Origin: Apteryx mantelli
Lineage: Eukaryota > Chordata > Aves > Apterygiformes > Apterygidae
Length of the DNA: 64,000 bases
NCBI RefSeq assembly: GCF_036417845.1
Contig: NC_089978.1
Coordinates: 121,674,183 to 121,738,182 of the forward strand
Direction: 5' to 3'
This document shows, in pieces, positions 1 through 12,878 of the stretch. A model generated the notes under the pieces. That model had not been told where the DNA came from, searched no databases, and saw nothing but the letters and a program-made list of their open reading frames with translations. A program made the translations under genes and the position numbers. Within the stretch, counting starts at the first letter, position 1. Each line of letters starts with the position of its first letter.

Positions 1-3000
1 CACAAAATAAGTATTTTGCAAGATGAAGTGCCATCATTGTCTTATCTCTTAGAGATATGTTAGCAAAAAGGAATCCAGAAGACAAACATCTCCTTAATTT
101 TGGGGAACTATCATTCTTAATCATACTTGTATTCCATATTCTCCGTAACTGCATCCAACACCACTTCCAGTAATAAATATCTTATAAAACGTACAAAACC
201 CATCTGGAATACCATCCAAAGAATGCTATTTATTCTTTCACACTTTAACATGGGCACAAGTTTTGAAACAGAGGATGTTATACTCCTTTCAACTCTGTTA
301 TCAAAAACTATTATGTACATAAAGAGGGCTGTCCAGTTATAAAGCATCCCAATGCTTAAGTTCTGCACCTCAGCAAGCTCCTAGAGATACCATGTTCTAA
401 TCACAGAAATGAAAGTTATTTCCTTTTATCAGAACTGATTTTTGAATCTCTGTTTCACTGAAAACTCCTTTATACCATCTGAGACTGAAAAGGTTTCCAA
501 TCTAAAGCCCTAAAAGGCATAACATAAACTGTATGTAAGAAACAGCAAAAATGACTGCTAGAAATTGTGTGGAACCACCTCTCAAAGAAAGGCAAAATCT
601 TGTCATTAATTGGGATTTCCGTCAGCTATCTAAGTAACGATTTTCATGAAACTCACAGGACTTGTATATCCTTGAGACCTCAATTCCTCTATTCAATTGG
701 ATTTAAATTGGTCACCATCCAAGAAAGCAAGATGGATTACAGGCAGCCGCCTTTAAGCTAAAATCTTCTCAGGCATTCCCTAGCAACATGTATTTATTCT
801 CCCCCAAAATTCATTTTATAGCTGTAGATTTCAAATACAACAGAAAGGGATAAAATTGTTAAAATTGAAATACAAGACTACATGAAGCCATTCATAGAAA
901 ATGACAGAAAAAGATTAACTGAGTAAGTCTAATTTTAAGTATTTAGGAATGTAAACTTGCAGTCATGTTGGTCTGATTTTATGAGGTAACTTACAAGCAA
1001 GTTTTAGTAACAAATACAGAATTTTAGATAGAAATCCAAAATACGTTTTTACAGACCATTGCAGAGGAAATCATTTATGTTTCTTGAGGATCTGAGAGTT
1101 CTATAAGAAATAAACAGGACTTCACAGAAGAGGTCAAGTCAACAAACTTTTATTCTCATCTTTAGCAAAAACAGCTGGTGACAATAGGATACACAGCCTT
1201 TTCTCTCCCATTAGCTGTTTCTGATTAAAAGCTAGTTATTTTTTAGACCCTCCTCCGTAACAATATTGCCATATGGCAAATCCCTTGGAATGATGAAAAG
1301 GTATTAAGTAATATTTCACCAGCATTATTCTACTGCTGTTCAAAGCTATTATTTTTCTGCAAGAAAACTGGTACTGTTTGCTTTGAACTGATGTAGAACG
1401 TTTTGGAATATAAGCAAACAATGCAATGTGATTTTGCACTTTTTATGTAGTCAAAATCCAAACTAAGCGCAAAATCTGCAAAGAAATGTACTGCATAGCA
1501 TTAGAGATTCTGAAAAACGTACTCACCTCTCTCTAATAAAGTGATTTCACCAAAATAATGTTCTGAAATTTTAGCAATCCTTTCATTGCAAGAAAACTCC
1601 AATTTACCTTTCTGTATAAAATCACAAATGCTTGGTTTCTATGAATACAATGGTAGATGATTTTGGAACCGAACACCATATCCTCTCTTCTGAAATCCCA
1701 AATCATCATCATTAACTTACATGGCTTTTAAGGAATGCTAGATCATGGCTAGTACATTGAATTTATCATATTCCTGTCTAGGAGGGAACAACAGTAGGAA
1801 TTTACTCCATAGTTAGCAGAGCTTGTCAGCACCTTGACTTGATCTAACAACTCATACAGAATCCCTCCCATTTTCCAGAATTGTAGTATGAGAACCTCAG
1901 TTCTTAATTATTTTACTGCTAATTATTTTACTGCTAAGAGAGCTTTTAACTTCACACAGATGTAAAAAGCAAAAACTGTTGCATTTACAGCTCAAAAAAA
2001 CCAGCTCATCACTATTTACATTATATACTATGAGATAAATGACCACCACCCCCAGCTTTGATAATCCATTCCCATTTCTCAAGGAAGTCAGAGTAATTCT
2101 ACAGGACTTTCTGCTCTGTATGATTTAGCACAGAGTTTCCCTAACTGCTGTTCAGCTCATACAGACCTCCGACATGTTCAGTATGCTTATGATGCTCCAG
2201 TACTGTTCCTTCTCACCAACCAGTCAGGACCAGTAATGTCCTCTTGATATTTGGAAATGAAACAGAACCATAGCTAAATACAGGGAAAAACTGAAATGAA
2301 GTTTAGGAAAGCTATGGAAAGTAATTCAAAAATTGAAAACAACTATCTACTTTGTTCATTTAACATATCTTTGTCCCAGGCTGAAAATCTTACCGCACTG
2401 CCCCCTAATCTCTCAAAAAGCATTCCTCAACAGTGCTGTGAATTCCTATCTATATCTGACTGAAGAAGAAAGAAGAACAGACTTTGCTGGCATAGCCTAT
2501 TCCTTCCTCGCCTCCAGATTAAATAACTGCAATATTTGTTAAGTTACTGGACTACACATTCCTCCAGCCACAGCTGAGCTACAATGCAATGTCAGCAAGC
2601 TGTATAGCTCAGTATGAAGAGGACACTACTGTCCTGTCAGTTACAGTGGCTGCTGAGTTTTAACCTCTGATACCTTGAAAAGCAAAAGATTTCTCTTCTT
2701 AGGCAATTACCTTTCATTTTCTTCACAGTGCTCACGTTGCAATAGCGACTGTACTCAAAAAACGCATGCGAAGTGCTGCATCTAGATAAGTAACACATTC
2801 AGAGGTCTCCAAATTATATTGCCCTTCAAGAACCAAAGTGATTTAATGCAGGTCACGCACTCCATGTTGTCCCGCCTCCTCCCCCCTTTCAGACTTTGGG
2901 TCAAACTTGTAAATGGAGCTAAAATACTTTTAAGATCCTGAACGTGATGAAGGGTATGATGGGGACCGTGATGATTATGCTGGCTTCTCTCCGCCCCCCT

Positions 3001-3079
3001 CCCCCCCCACACACACACTAAATTTATGCATAGATCTATGACCAGCCCTCGATTTTCTTTTTTCCTTTTTTTTCCTTTT
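1..3079. other. Distal part of the ARL13B intron 3, no gene seen
   Basis: AT-rich sequence with no exon that I can recognise on either strand. I looked for the conserved ARL13B exon 4 motif (LANKQDKEG) in reverse complement and did not find it. A 15-bp unit (taattattttactgc) is tandemly repeated twice at 1905-1934. A short homopurine/C-rich stretch at 2990-3020 precedes the CpG island. Confidence 0.5.
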
Positions 3080-3278
3080 TGGCGCTTCAGTGCAGAACGA
3101 AGCGATCGCTGCCCTCCCGCTTGCGCTTCGCGGGCAGGCAGGGCCAGCGAGGCCCTCAGCGGAGGGGCCGCGGCCGGCGGAGCTCCGCCCGCAGGCGAGG
3201 CGGGCTTCCCGACAGGCGCGACCGCGTTCCCCGCGCGCCCAGCGACCCACTTGCCCGCCCGCCGCGCTTGCACAAGGC

Positions 3279-3311
<33 letters not shown>

Positions 3312-3350
3312 CTCGCTCGCCCTCTCGCACCGCAGCTCTCGCAGACGAAC
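3080..3350. promoter_or_regulatory. Intronic CpG island, putative STX19 promoter
   Basis: A sharply bounded GC- and CpG-rich block inside an otherwise AT-rich intron. It contains repeated CGC/GCG steps, GC boxes and a (GGCT)8 tract. A TATA-like element (ctatttaagaac) follows at 3360-3371, and a good plus-strand splice donor (acaag|gtaaag) at 3533/3534. In mammals STX19 has a remote non-coding 5' exon upstream of its single coding exon, so a plus-strand promoter here is a natural inference. The island could also drive an unrelated non-coding RNA. Orientation is inferred only from the TATA-like box and the donor. Confidence 0.6.
3279..3310. repeat. (GGCT)8 tetranucleotide tract in CpG island
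   Basis: Eight uninterrupted GGCT units within the putative STX19 promoter. Such a tract is likely length-polymorphic. Confidence 0.9.
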
Positions 3351-3390
3351 CCCTGGACAGCTATTTAAGAACTGGAGGCAGCAGGCATGC

Positions 3391-3533
3391 AGAAAACATT
3401 TACCGGCAGGCCACTCGAGACGCATTACTTAGGCAAGCATTCACAACTGTTTCTCAGACTGCGCTCGAGCTTGCCCTTAGGAGTTCCTCAGTAAAGGATA
3501 AAAGAGAGGCTGCCACCAACACAGCATTACAAG
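3391..3533 (+). other. Putative non-coding 5' exon of STX19
   Basis: The sequence starts about 25-30 nt after the TATA-like box at 3360-3371 and ends at a near-consensus donor (AAG|GTAAAG) at 3533/3534. A matching acceptor (tttgattacag) lies at 12788-12798, 80 nt before the STX19 start codon. The 5' boundary is a guess from the usual TATA-to-start distance. The pairing with STX19 is inferred from strand, position and the known gene structure in mammals. Confidence 0.4.
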
Positions 3534-6500
3534 GTAAAGAGTTTTCTTTTACTCAGTGTTCACAAAGTTGCAAATTTGAGGAAAAAAGGAGGAGCAGCTC
3601 CGTTTAGAATAGAAATGCACCTAAGTGTCAAAGCAGACAAATAATGGATGTCTACCCTGCAAAGAATTTGATATTTCTCTGGGTGAATACAGTCTCAGAG
3701 CTCTATTGCTCATGCACAGGAATGCTAATTTTCAGGGCAAGTTTTATGCATAAAACTTCCTTCCTTAGGGAGTATATCAGAGTTATCTTAAAGGATACAG
3801 CTTGATTTTAATTTTCCAAGTCAGTTGAACCTCACATATAACATTTTTTTGTGTTTAAAAACTGTAGGAGGTATATAATCAAAACATACTTGAAAGCACA
3901 AGAGAATGTCTGTTGGTTTATCACATTAAGTTACCAAGTGAAAAGCTTCATATATAAGATCATGTTTGGCTTATTTCAATTTCGCAAAAAGCATATTTGG
4001 AACCTTTTTAGCATAACAACATAAACTTTCTTTTCACAAGAAATAAAGCAAAGGTAGGCACCAACTGCTTTTGTATCAAGTAGGATTTTTTTTTAAACAA
4101 CTAGAGAGCTTTTGAACTTTATTTGAAGAGTCATGGGAAACAGGGTGGAAAGGGAGTGTATGTGTGCATTGGCACAACTGACATCTACAGTTCAGTAACA
4201 ATATTTCTCTTAAAAGCCAGAAGACGTCAGTGAAAAACAAAGTCTGAATGCCAACTATGTGTGTTCCTTAGCCTGTTTCTAAAATCTAAGTTACTGATCA
4301 GAGAGAAAACAAATCAGTATTATAATTTACTCTACAGTCCAAAAGGTTCTGTGAAAAAAATTCCAATGTGAAAAGGACACAATCGTATCTCAGCTTTCAT
4401 CAAAAATCCAAAGAGTGCTACAGAAAGAGTTGAGGTTTTCTTAATTTTTTTCTTGTTCTGAGGTTGTTTTTTTTTAAAACACTATTTGCTGCTTTTCAAA
4501 TTCTGCATTTCTCTCCACTTGTATGGGACTCCCATACCGTAATACAACACTGAAAAGTAAATACTGTAGGGGCACACTGTCAAGGGGAATCCATGAAAAA
4601 AAAAAAAAAAGAGATGCTTCTTTTGGGGTTAAGTTTAATCACAGTCAGCTGCCACAGACCCAAAATTTTGGGTCAAACCTGACTTGCCAAGATAAAACAA
4701 TTACCTTCTATTTGTTCTTTAATTATTTGCTCTAAGTAAAGTCTTTTAACTGCCCATGTTCTTGTGCATGTTGCCCATCAAAATTAAAGAACAGCAAATA
4801 ACCCTGTGGTCAAAACACTACAGTATCAGAACTGTCAACATGAGTACAAGCAACTTACCAAAAATGTATCTTTACATGAAAGATTTACCTAAGATCAAGA
4901 ATATTAATCTTTAAGGCTATTTTGAGAAGCCATAGCTTTGGGAGTGACTTAATCAGGTCTCCTAATGTGTGTGGGGAAAACAAAGATGAAAAGAGAGAGA
5001 GAACCTTTGAACTTAACAGCAATCTACACAAGGGAAAGACCAATGCCTTATTTTTTCATCCATGGTTTCCAGGAAGCTTTTATTTAAAATTCTGTTGTAC
5101 TGGTTTTCTTCAGAATTTTAACTCTTATCTACTTATTTTTTGCTGGACAATCCTGTGGACAGCAATCAATCAACTGATTGATACTAGAGAGGTGAGGCCC
5201 GAGCAATTAAAGCAGGAAAAGGTTTGTTAGCGTCTTTATGTTTTGTTTATGTTAACATCCACGAAACTCAAATTCCTGATCAACAAACAGGAAGAAAGGT
5301 GTGGATTTGTCAGATTTGTTTCTTTGTTTTTAAAGACTTCACATTCTTTCCTCTTCAGTTATTGACTGTACTTTAGCCTGTCAAGGAAGTCACAGAAAAC
5401 AAAATTCTTGATGTTTTTAACACAAACAAGCATGTACAAGAGCTACCACACACTTTCAGGCCTCCCATAGAGACCTTCAGGCATTCTAAGATTAAGCTCT
5501 GACCCCTCTCTCCTTTTGCAGACTTTTTGCAGATTACCTTTAACAGTTTTTAACTTATACTGAAACAATCAAAATGGTGCCTGTTCAGAGATTTTAACCT
5601 ACGTTCATTCTTCATTAGCACTCTATGAAACAGTCTTAGTTTTCAGTACCTTATGGATTATTCACAACAATTACAGACCCATCAGCCACTTTCTACTGAT
5701 TGGCAATAGCCTCTTTCTCAAAGACACAGGTTTATTTCATTTCTCTGTTTTGCTTTTCATGCCTTTAATTCTTAAGCAAAACAATCCTTTGAAAATGAGG
5801 ATGAACTATAATGAAAAACTGGTGACATGAGGTGCTCCAAGATTATCTGCCTGCTAACATCAATTAAGAATTTGTACACATGTAGTCGCAGGGAGATAGG
5901 ACAGACATTTCTCCAATTCAACTTTGTCCTTAACCGATTCATCCAGTTTACATTTTAATATGGAGAATACTTAGACATAGAATTCGAAACTCACCCTGTT
6001 TTAGTATCTCTAGGCAACTCTAGAGCAACTCCTTTCTCATCCTACCTCTTGAAGTGGTCACAAGAATGACAACCACTATAATTTGTTTCATTTAGGGTAA
6101 ATGGCCTCATTCCCACCTCAGGTCTGAATCATATTCTTGTATACCAAAAGTGTAATTTCTCTGACACACTCTGCTCTGCTATCAGTTGAATCATGCCTAC
6201 TGGCTCTGTCCCAAAGAGGTCTCTGATCTCACAACAAGGATACTATGTTCAACTTCCAGATGCAGAACTTCCAAAGGCAATAAACAAATGGTATTGCCAC
6301 ATATTTTTGCACAAGATTTAAAAAAAATTGTAAATATGATTCTTATCCTGTATTTCACCTTGATAGGTCAACACCTAGGCAAACAGTAGAGTTTTTAGCC
6401 AAGTTGCCTATAAGATGTTTTTAAAAGCTATCTGGAAATTCTTACATTTATTACAGCTGATTTTCAAGGCTACAGTATTTAGCTACATGGTCTGACAGAG

Positions 6501-9500
6501 ATGAAATGGGAATGAAAACTAGGTGGAAGTTTTGCACAGTACAAATTTTGAGTCTGCAATTGTACTGTTGGGAAAACAATCATGAAAGAGATATAGCATC
6601 ACAATTTTAGAGGAAGTTGCTGACTAGCAGTTCAAACTATGTCCTAGTAAATGGACAGGATTTCACCTATCCTTCATGCTGTGCTGCAGCCCCTTCTCTT
6701 GCTCCTAATTCATTTTCAAATTCTGCTTTAAAATACAGCAGTATCTGTACCTTCACTATGTGACAGAGATTATGATTTTCTTTGTGGATTTCTGTGACCT
6801 GTAAGTGGCCATCATATTTGCACCAGCTGATCAAGTGGAGGTGCTGATTTTTAGTATTATTCCTGCCTGAAGTAAACAAATAAAACAAAAGCAGGCATCT
6901 ACTCACTTTTTAGGTCTCTGATACATCTCTTAAAGAGCACTACTGACATTAAAGATTTAGCTTAATACATGAAAACACCATCAAAACATTAAATTCTTCA
7001 GTTTTGCTTTCAATCAAGTGATGCTCGAATCCCTTACCAATTACAGAGAATAACCTGCAGACTGTTTCCTCAGAGTGAGATCACTGTTTTGTCAGTCAGG
7101 ACTTGCAGGTGCAGCACATGTCACTGTAACTGTGACCAAAAAATGCAGCATGCACATTCATATTTTGTTTCCCCAAATATAATTTGTGCATGAAAGCATA
7201 TCAATAATCCTTGAGCTCTGAGTATCACCACTAGAGTACAAAACTGGGCCTGATTCTTCCTCTTCTCCACACTGTGTTGTGTCCCTTCCTTACCCCTTCC
7301 ACTTCCCCCTAAATATAATCCACCCTGTAGCCTTGTCTGTTCTTTGGCTGTATTTTCACTATTAAACAGCTTCTAACTGTACACAGAATAGGCAGAGCTA
7401 TGTCAGTTTGCCTAAATTCTCACAGCCATATTATTAGGACAACTACATTTCCACAGATTTTCTTTTTTAAAGACTAGTCAGCAGCTCTTGATTCAGGTTC
7501 CTAATGTATTCCTAATTCAGGTTTCAATGTAAATAACAATTCAGATAAATGAAGATGCAGTTGTTATGACTGAGGAATGGCTTGAAACATGGGCAGACCT
7601 CACTGATACTCTAAGATTTGTATGTTTAGGAGAATTTAGAGCTGTTTTTAAACTCAACAGTCAAGAATTTGAAACTACAGTTTAACAAACTAATGTTCTT
7701 CCACCTCCTGATTTGTTTGACTACGCAATAAAGGTTAGTCTCCTCCTCCTAGCTGTTTAGCCCAATTTTTTCAACCATCCACAAAGAAAAAAATCTGGTG
7801 AGGGTGTGCTAGTTTGTGCTTCTTTATTACTGTAAAAGGAGAGGCTAGAGCCCATCTTTTTAACTTTTTTTTCAATGTAGGGGACACACTAAGTCACACA
7901 AGTGTTTTCAGTCCACCCATTCCCTTTCTACAGCTCTAAAACAATAGGCATATTCTCTCTCTATTGACAAAAATCTCAAGGAAAAATCTTTCATCTCAAT
8001 GGAAAGAGCCACAGGATATGCCCCTGTGCATACACACAAACATGCAGGACAACAACAAGAGCTTGGGATACGAACAAAGCTCTGCTGTGCAACACTCAAA
8101 AAGTCAGGACAACAATCTTCAATGTTATCTTTGTCATGAAGACATCCTTATTTATTTGGAACCAGCATCTGTTTCAATTGTCAATATAATCAACCACATT
8201 TAATTGGCAAGCAAGTTCAGAGGCTGGTTTTGAAGGCCAGCCAGATAGGATATAAGACATGAAACTACAGTTCAGTTGCTTACATTCCATTCTTCAGTGC
8301 AACTGATGTTTAAATAAGAAAAAAATCCAGTTAACAGCAACCTGAAGTGTTTTCTGCTCACTTCTCCACAAGTTTGACACTTGAGAAGAAACTGTGATAT
8401 GATTCAGACTTCACAAAGAGTCCCATAACACAGTCACACAATTCTGTTCCATTTTTTGCAAGGAATTTTGTGTATACAGCCATTTCAAGACCACAGCACG
8501 CAAAACATCAAAAAATAGTTATCAGTTGTAAATGGAAACACAGACTGATTAGGAAACACAGTATAATTCTTCTCTTTCTGCAGTTAACATTCTCAAGCTA
8601 GATTGATCTTATGAAAAAATCTTAACCGCCCTTTTGAGAAACTAATGTGTTCTGATGGATGACTGTACACACGCTTTAAAGCTTTACAGTAATTACTTGC
8701 ATTTTCTTAGATACAAGAATGTCTTGCCACCTCGCATAAGCATTAATGGTGCCCTTATAACTTGCTTTTTAATCATCGGCCTGTCAAGCCATGCTAAATT
8801 ACATGGGTCAACAGATGTGTTAGGCTGTACTAAAACAGATTTTCAGGTCAAGTCTTTGAAGCCTTGTTTAGCACTCCTGGTTCCTTTCACATGCTCCACA
8901 CTGAACTTTCCCTGCAGCAGTCTCGGTGGTTCCAAGCAGTTCTGAAGCACTCCAAACAAATGTTATCTTAAAGGACATGCACGTCTTCTGCTACAGCACG
9001 AATTACAGCAGGTTAAGCAATGCAGAGGATTTACTGCAATACAATAAATATATCTTGCATTTTTCCCACCCCCAAGTAGTGTTTTCCAATAAATTACTTC
9101 CACGTTTGCCTGATCATACGTCTCAGTACATTACTTTAACTTCTAATAGTTGCCAAGCTTTTTGGATTTTCTTGCAGTGGATCACTAATCACCAAACACT
9201 GAATTCAAATATTAAGGTAATGGTGGGGGGCAGAAGGAAAGGAGGGAATCAACAACAACAGAAAAAAAGGTTAAGGAAAACCACACAAGCAACCATGCTA
9301 GAGTAGAATATCATTCTTTCTGATGATTGATCTTCATAGCATTTCAGCTTTGTTTTTCAGCTAATCCTTCTGCAGATAGACAGATTTAAATCTGTGGAAA
9401 ACATGTTCACTCTGTTCAATTCCATGACTTGTATTGTGCAAAAAAATATTTAGAGGCTTAAATATGTATTAGGGATCAGAGAAACCACAGTGTCATTTGT

Positions 9501-12500
9501 TAACCGGTAGCAAAATCATTTGCATATTGACAAATTACTGGATTGATCCAATGCAGCTAGGATGCATTTTGTATGCTGTAGAGAAATACTGCATTTTCTT
9601 ACTAAAAATCTTTAGAATTGGGGTTTCAAAAAATTTTCACCTATAGAACTAGTTTCGTCAAATTGTCCTGAAATCTCTAAAACCAGCCAGAAGATACTAC
9701 TGTACTGTTTAACATTTATGCCTAAACAAACAGTTCAAAGAAAGACATTGAATTAGCTGGAGGACCCTAAATAAAAACCTTAGATTCCACGAAATGATCC
9801 TTTACCACAGGAGGGGCACAGGCAGAAGACCATGTATCCTTGTGAAGAGTACTCTCACAACCTCCCTTGGGGTACCTAAGCTGCAAATCTAGACTGAGTC
9901 AGTATGCACCCCAAAAAGCAGTATGTATGAGTAACCTATTGCAGCTTTTCATGAACCCCTCCCTCTCTACCCGCTAACAACATAAGATGTGCAGCATCCT
10001 TATTTAGTCTAACTAGGCATCTCACGTAGATGTCTACAGCAAAATGAGACAGTGTCCTTCACCTCTGTACAAAGAGTCCACTTTTAGAACCAGTAAGAAA
10101 TGTTTCAGAAAGACAAAACGTAAGAAGCCTTCCTAAATGTTAACTGCTTAAGAATATGGATCTTTTCTGAAGGCACAGCAGAACAAGATTTCAGAGTCAG
10201 CCGTGACTCATTTTTGATTGCAGCCATGGCACGGTGTATACTAAGCAATTCTAGAATCCGTACTTAATATGGTATAAGCAAGTTTATTCCACGATCATCT
10301 ACTTCTGAACATTTTTTACTGAAGTTTTCCATTCTTGATCATAGTCCAAGGAAAACATTCATGGGAAGTTTGAAGAAAGTATTTTCTCCCTTATAATTAA
10401 AAATAGTTGAACTCAAATTTTCTAAAGCATATCTAATGGAAACTTTCTCTTAACTAAAAGAAAAAACTGGGTACTGGATTTCATATTCCTAAACACATGT
10501 AAACATGCATCAAAGTTTTGGCTTCTTCATAATAAAATCACCAAGAGAAATATTTAATACAGAGATTATCTGTCCTCTGTAACAGGTTGCTTTGTTGCAT
10601 CGGGCAAAGATACCAAGATAGTGAGCAGGTCAGGATTAACACAAACACATCACCCCCTTGAAGGGTGCTTTAAATTGTCTTAGATTTTAAAAGAGCAATC
10701 CCAGCTTACTAATAAAGCACTGAAAGGCTAAACCTCTCATTTTATTTCTGCACATGTAATTTGCAGTCCTATACTTTTTGTCTCAGGCCCAGTAGAACCC
10801 ATATCTAATTTCACAACTTTCACAATCATTTTGTAATGATAAGTCTTCAGTTATCACCTTTGGCCAAGTTTTTTTTGTCTAGCAGAATTTGTGACATCCC
10901 ATCAACAGCACTACATACAAGCCAACTGCAAACTAACCACTTATACAAAATTTTAACCTACAAAGTCAATCCAAATGCTAGTCTACTTCAAAGCAGTAAT
11001 GATTAATAATTCTGATTGGTACAGAATGAAGCAACCCCTTTTTGCTCATGCAGCAGGGAAAAAAGCACTCAATAGCAACAGCACTAAAACAGCCATAACA
11101 AAAAACATTTTAATAAAAGACAAATTATGCAGTAGATGCACAAAAGTGTGTGTGGAGGGGAGCTGTTACATGCTTTAAACCCCAAAGTTGGTTAATATGA
11201 CTAATAGGTGGCCCTGGAAGCTGCCTGCTAGCGTTTAGGGATTCTTCTCTATGTAATGAGCTATACCAATAAAAGCATCTTACTATCAAATGCACTCCCC
11301 TCAATATGTGAATTTTGAGAAGTTAGGTTAAATCTCAAAGCCCAGGATGTGGCGCAATGAATGGAATACCTTAAAAACCCCAAAGCAACCCTTCCAAAAT
11401 TCTTGTTCCTTATATACAAGCCTTCTTAACTTAAAGACTAAAGCTGCATTCAAAAATATTCACATTTATCACTTTCATTTTTCAGGGTTACTTGGTCTAC
11501 GTTTCATCTGTCTGCATAACAGGCTCAAGATCCCCCTCCATGTATATTGCTAGGTTCAAGACAGGCAGACATTCAACAGCAGTCTAATTATTATTATTAT
11601 TATTATTTTAATGTGGACATATATTTATAAAACAGGTCCTACAATTTGCCAATTTCCAGGGCTTTCTAAAAAATTATCATTATTATATGGAAGATGTCTT
11701 CAAGCAAGCCACTTAAACATTTTTTTAGGAAAATTTTTTATATTCAAAAACAAGCAAGGAAATTAAGAATGACCACACAAGACCAGGCTGAATGCTATAC
11801 CCCATATCATTTGAAAGGTATGTTTCTCATATTTTCTATAAAATCCATTTCCAGTAGAGAACTGGAATATCACTTTAATAGGTGCACCGCTAATACAATT
11901 CTCAGAGAGGTTTTAAATATCTCCATTAAAGCTCGCAGAACAGCTAAGGGAGAAAACAGAACTAAATCTACTTTCTATTAAATAAAAAACAGTACTGAAC
12001 CATATCCCAAGATGGTGTACAGATTACATTTGCATAAATTTTACAAAGATTGCAAATAACAATATAAGAGCAGATGATGGTAATTCAGAAAAGGCTTAGA
12101 AAACCTTCAAGCCCCAACACTAAGAATACTACATCCACCTCTAAAAATACTCAGACATTAACAAAATATATGTTTTCACACTAAATTATTAGAGAGTTCT
12201 GTTGTTCTGTTTTGATGTAAAGTGCTTCAGTTACCTTCAGTTTAATTCCCCAGGCAAGGGAAGGCATGGAAAAAATGGAGACAGACTTTTAAGTGTAGTT
12301 AAACTAAAAGCCTAAAACAGCTTATTCGAACCAAAACTCTGATCTTTAAGAGAGTTTGTCTCATGACCTCAAAAGCTGAAGTTAAGTGCTGTGTTTCCCA
12401 CTGAGAATACAAAAATGGAGCAGCACATTCACTTCTATTTCTGTAAGATTTATAGTTGATTATTTTTCTTTCATCAAATAAGGAATTACAGTAAAATTGA

Positions 12501-12798
12501 GTCACTCCTCTCTTCCTCCCCAAAACAAACATCCTCTCCACATGCCCTCTTCCCAGTTTTTCTAAGTTCTAGATCCTATGCTACATATTTGCCACAGTCC
12601 TACAGAAACTGAATTACAAGGTGGAGTGCACTGACACCACATCTTTCTTTTGTTCATAATACCTATAACTTCCCATTTGCTGCTACTTTTACCTCACCTT
12701 TGTACTGAGGGAAGTAGCTCTCTATAATCTCCAGAACTACTTCTTTTGTATACAAATAACTGCTAACATGGATTGTTGTTGTTACACTTTGATTACAG
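3534..12798. other. Intronic stretch (STX19 intron 1 / ARL13B intron 3)
   Basis: About 9.3 kb of AT-rich sequence with no convincing coding exon, RNA gene or intact transposon. A short (ATT)n tract lies at about 11586-11607. Open frames such as 8926-9306 (plus) and 6667-6906 (minus) show no recognisable protein similarity and are of a length expected by chance. Confidence 0.5.
12788..12798 (+). other. Candidate 3' splice site before STX19 coding exon
   Basis: tttgattacag ends at 12798, giving a coding exon with about 80 nt of 5' UTR before the ATG at 12879. The pyrimidine tract is short. Another AG at 12842-12843 is possible but less pyrimidine-rich. Confidence 0.4.
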
Positions 12799-12878
12799 TG
12801 AAATAAGAAAAAAGATATTGGAGTTAATTCCCTGTGTTACAAGAGGGGAAAAAAAAAAAAATCCTGAACACAAAAACC

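Noticed and set aside
3026..3607. Long open frames on both strands across the CpG island near 3 kb
   Set aside because: GC-rich sequence has few stops. The translations are Ala/Arg/Pro-rich low-complexity with repeats from (GGCT)n, and they overlap in several frames.
6667..6906. Minus-strand open frame ending near a donor-like GTGAAA
   Set aside because: Does not match any ARL13B segment; no matching acceptor or homology.
8926..9306. 126-codon plus-strand open frame
   Set aside because: No recognisable similarity; this length is expected by chance in a window of this size.
12834..12878. Extended N-terminus of STX19 from a GTG codon
   Set aside because: Family proteins begin at the MRDRLQELK methionine (12879), which has good start context. 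The extension is Lys-rich translation of an A-tract.
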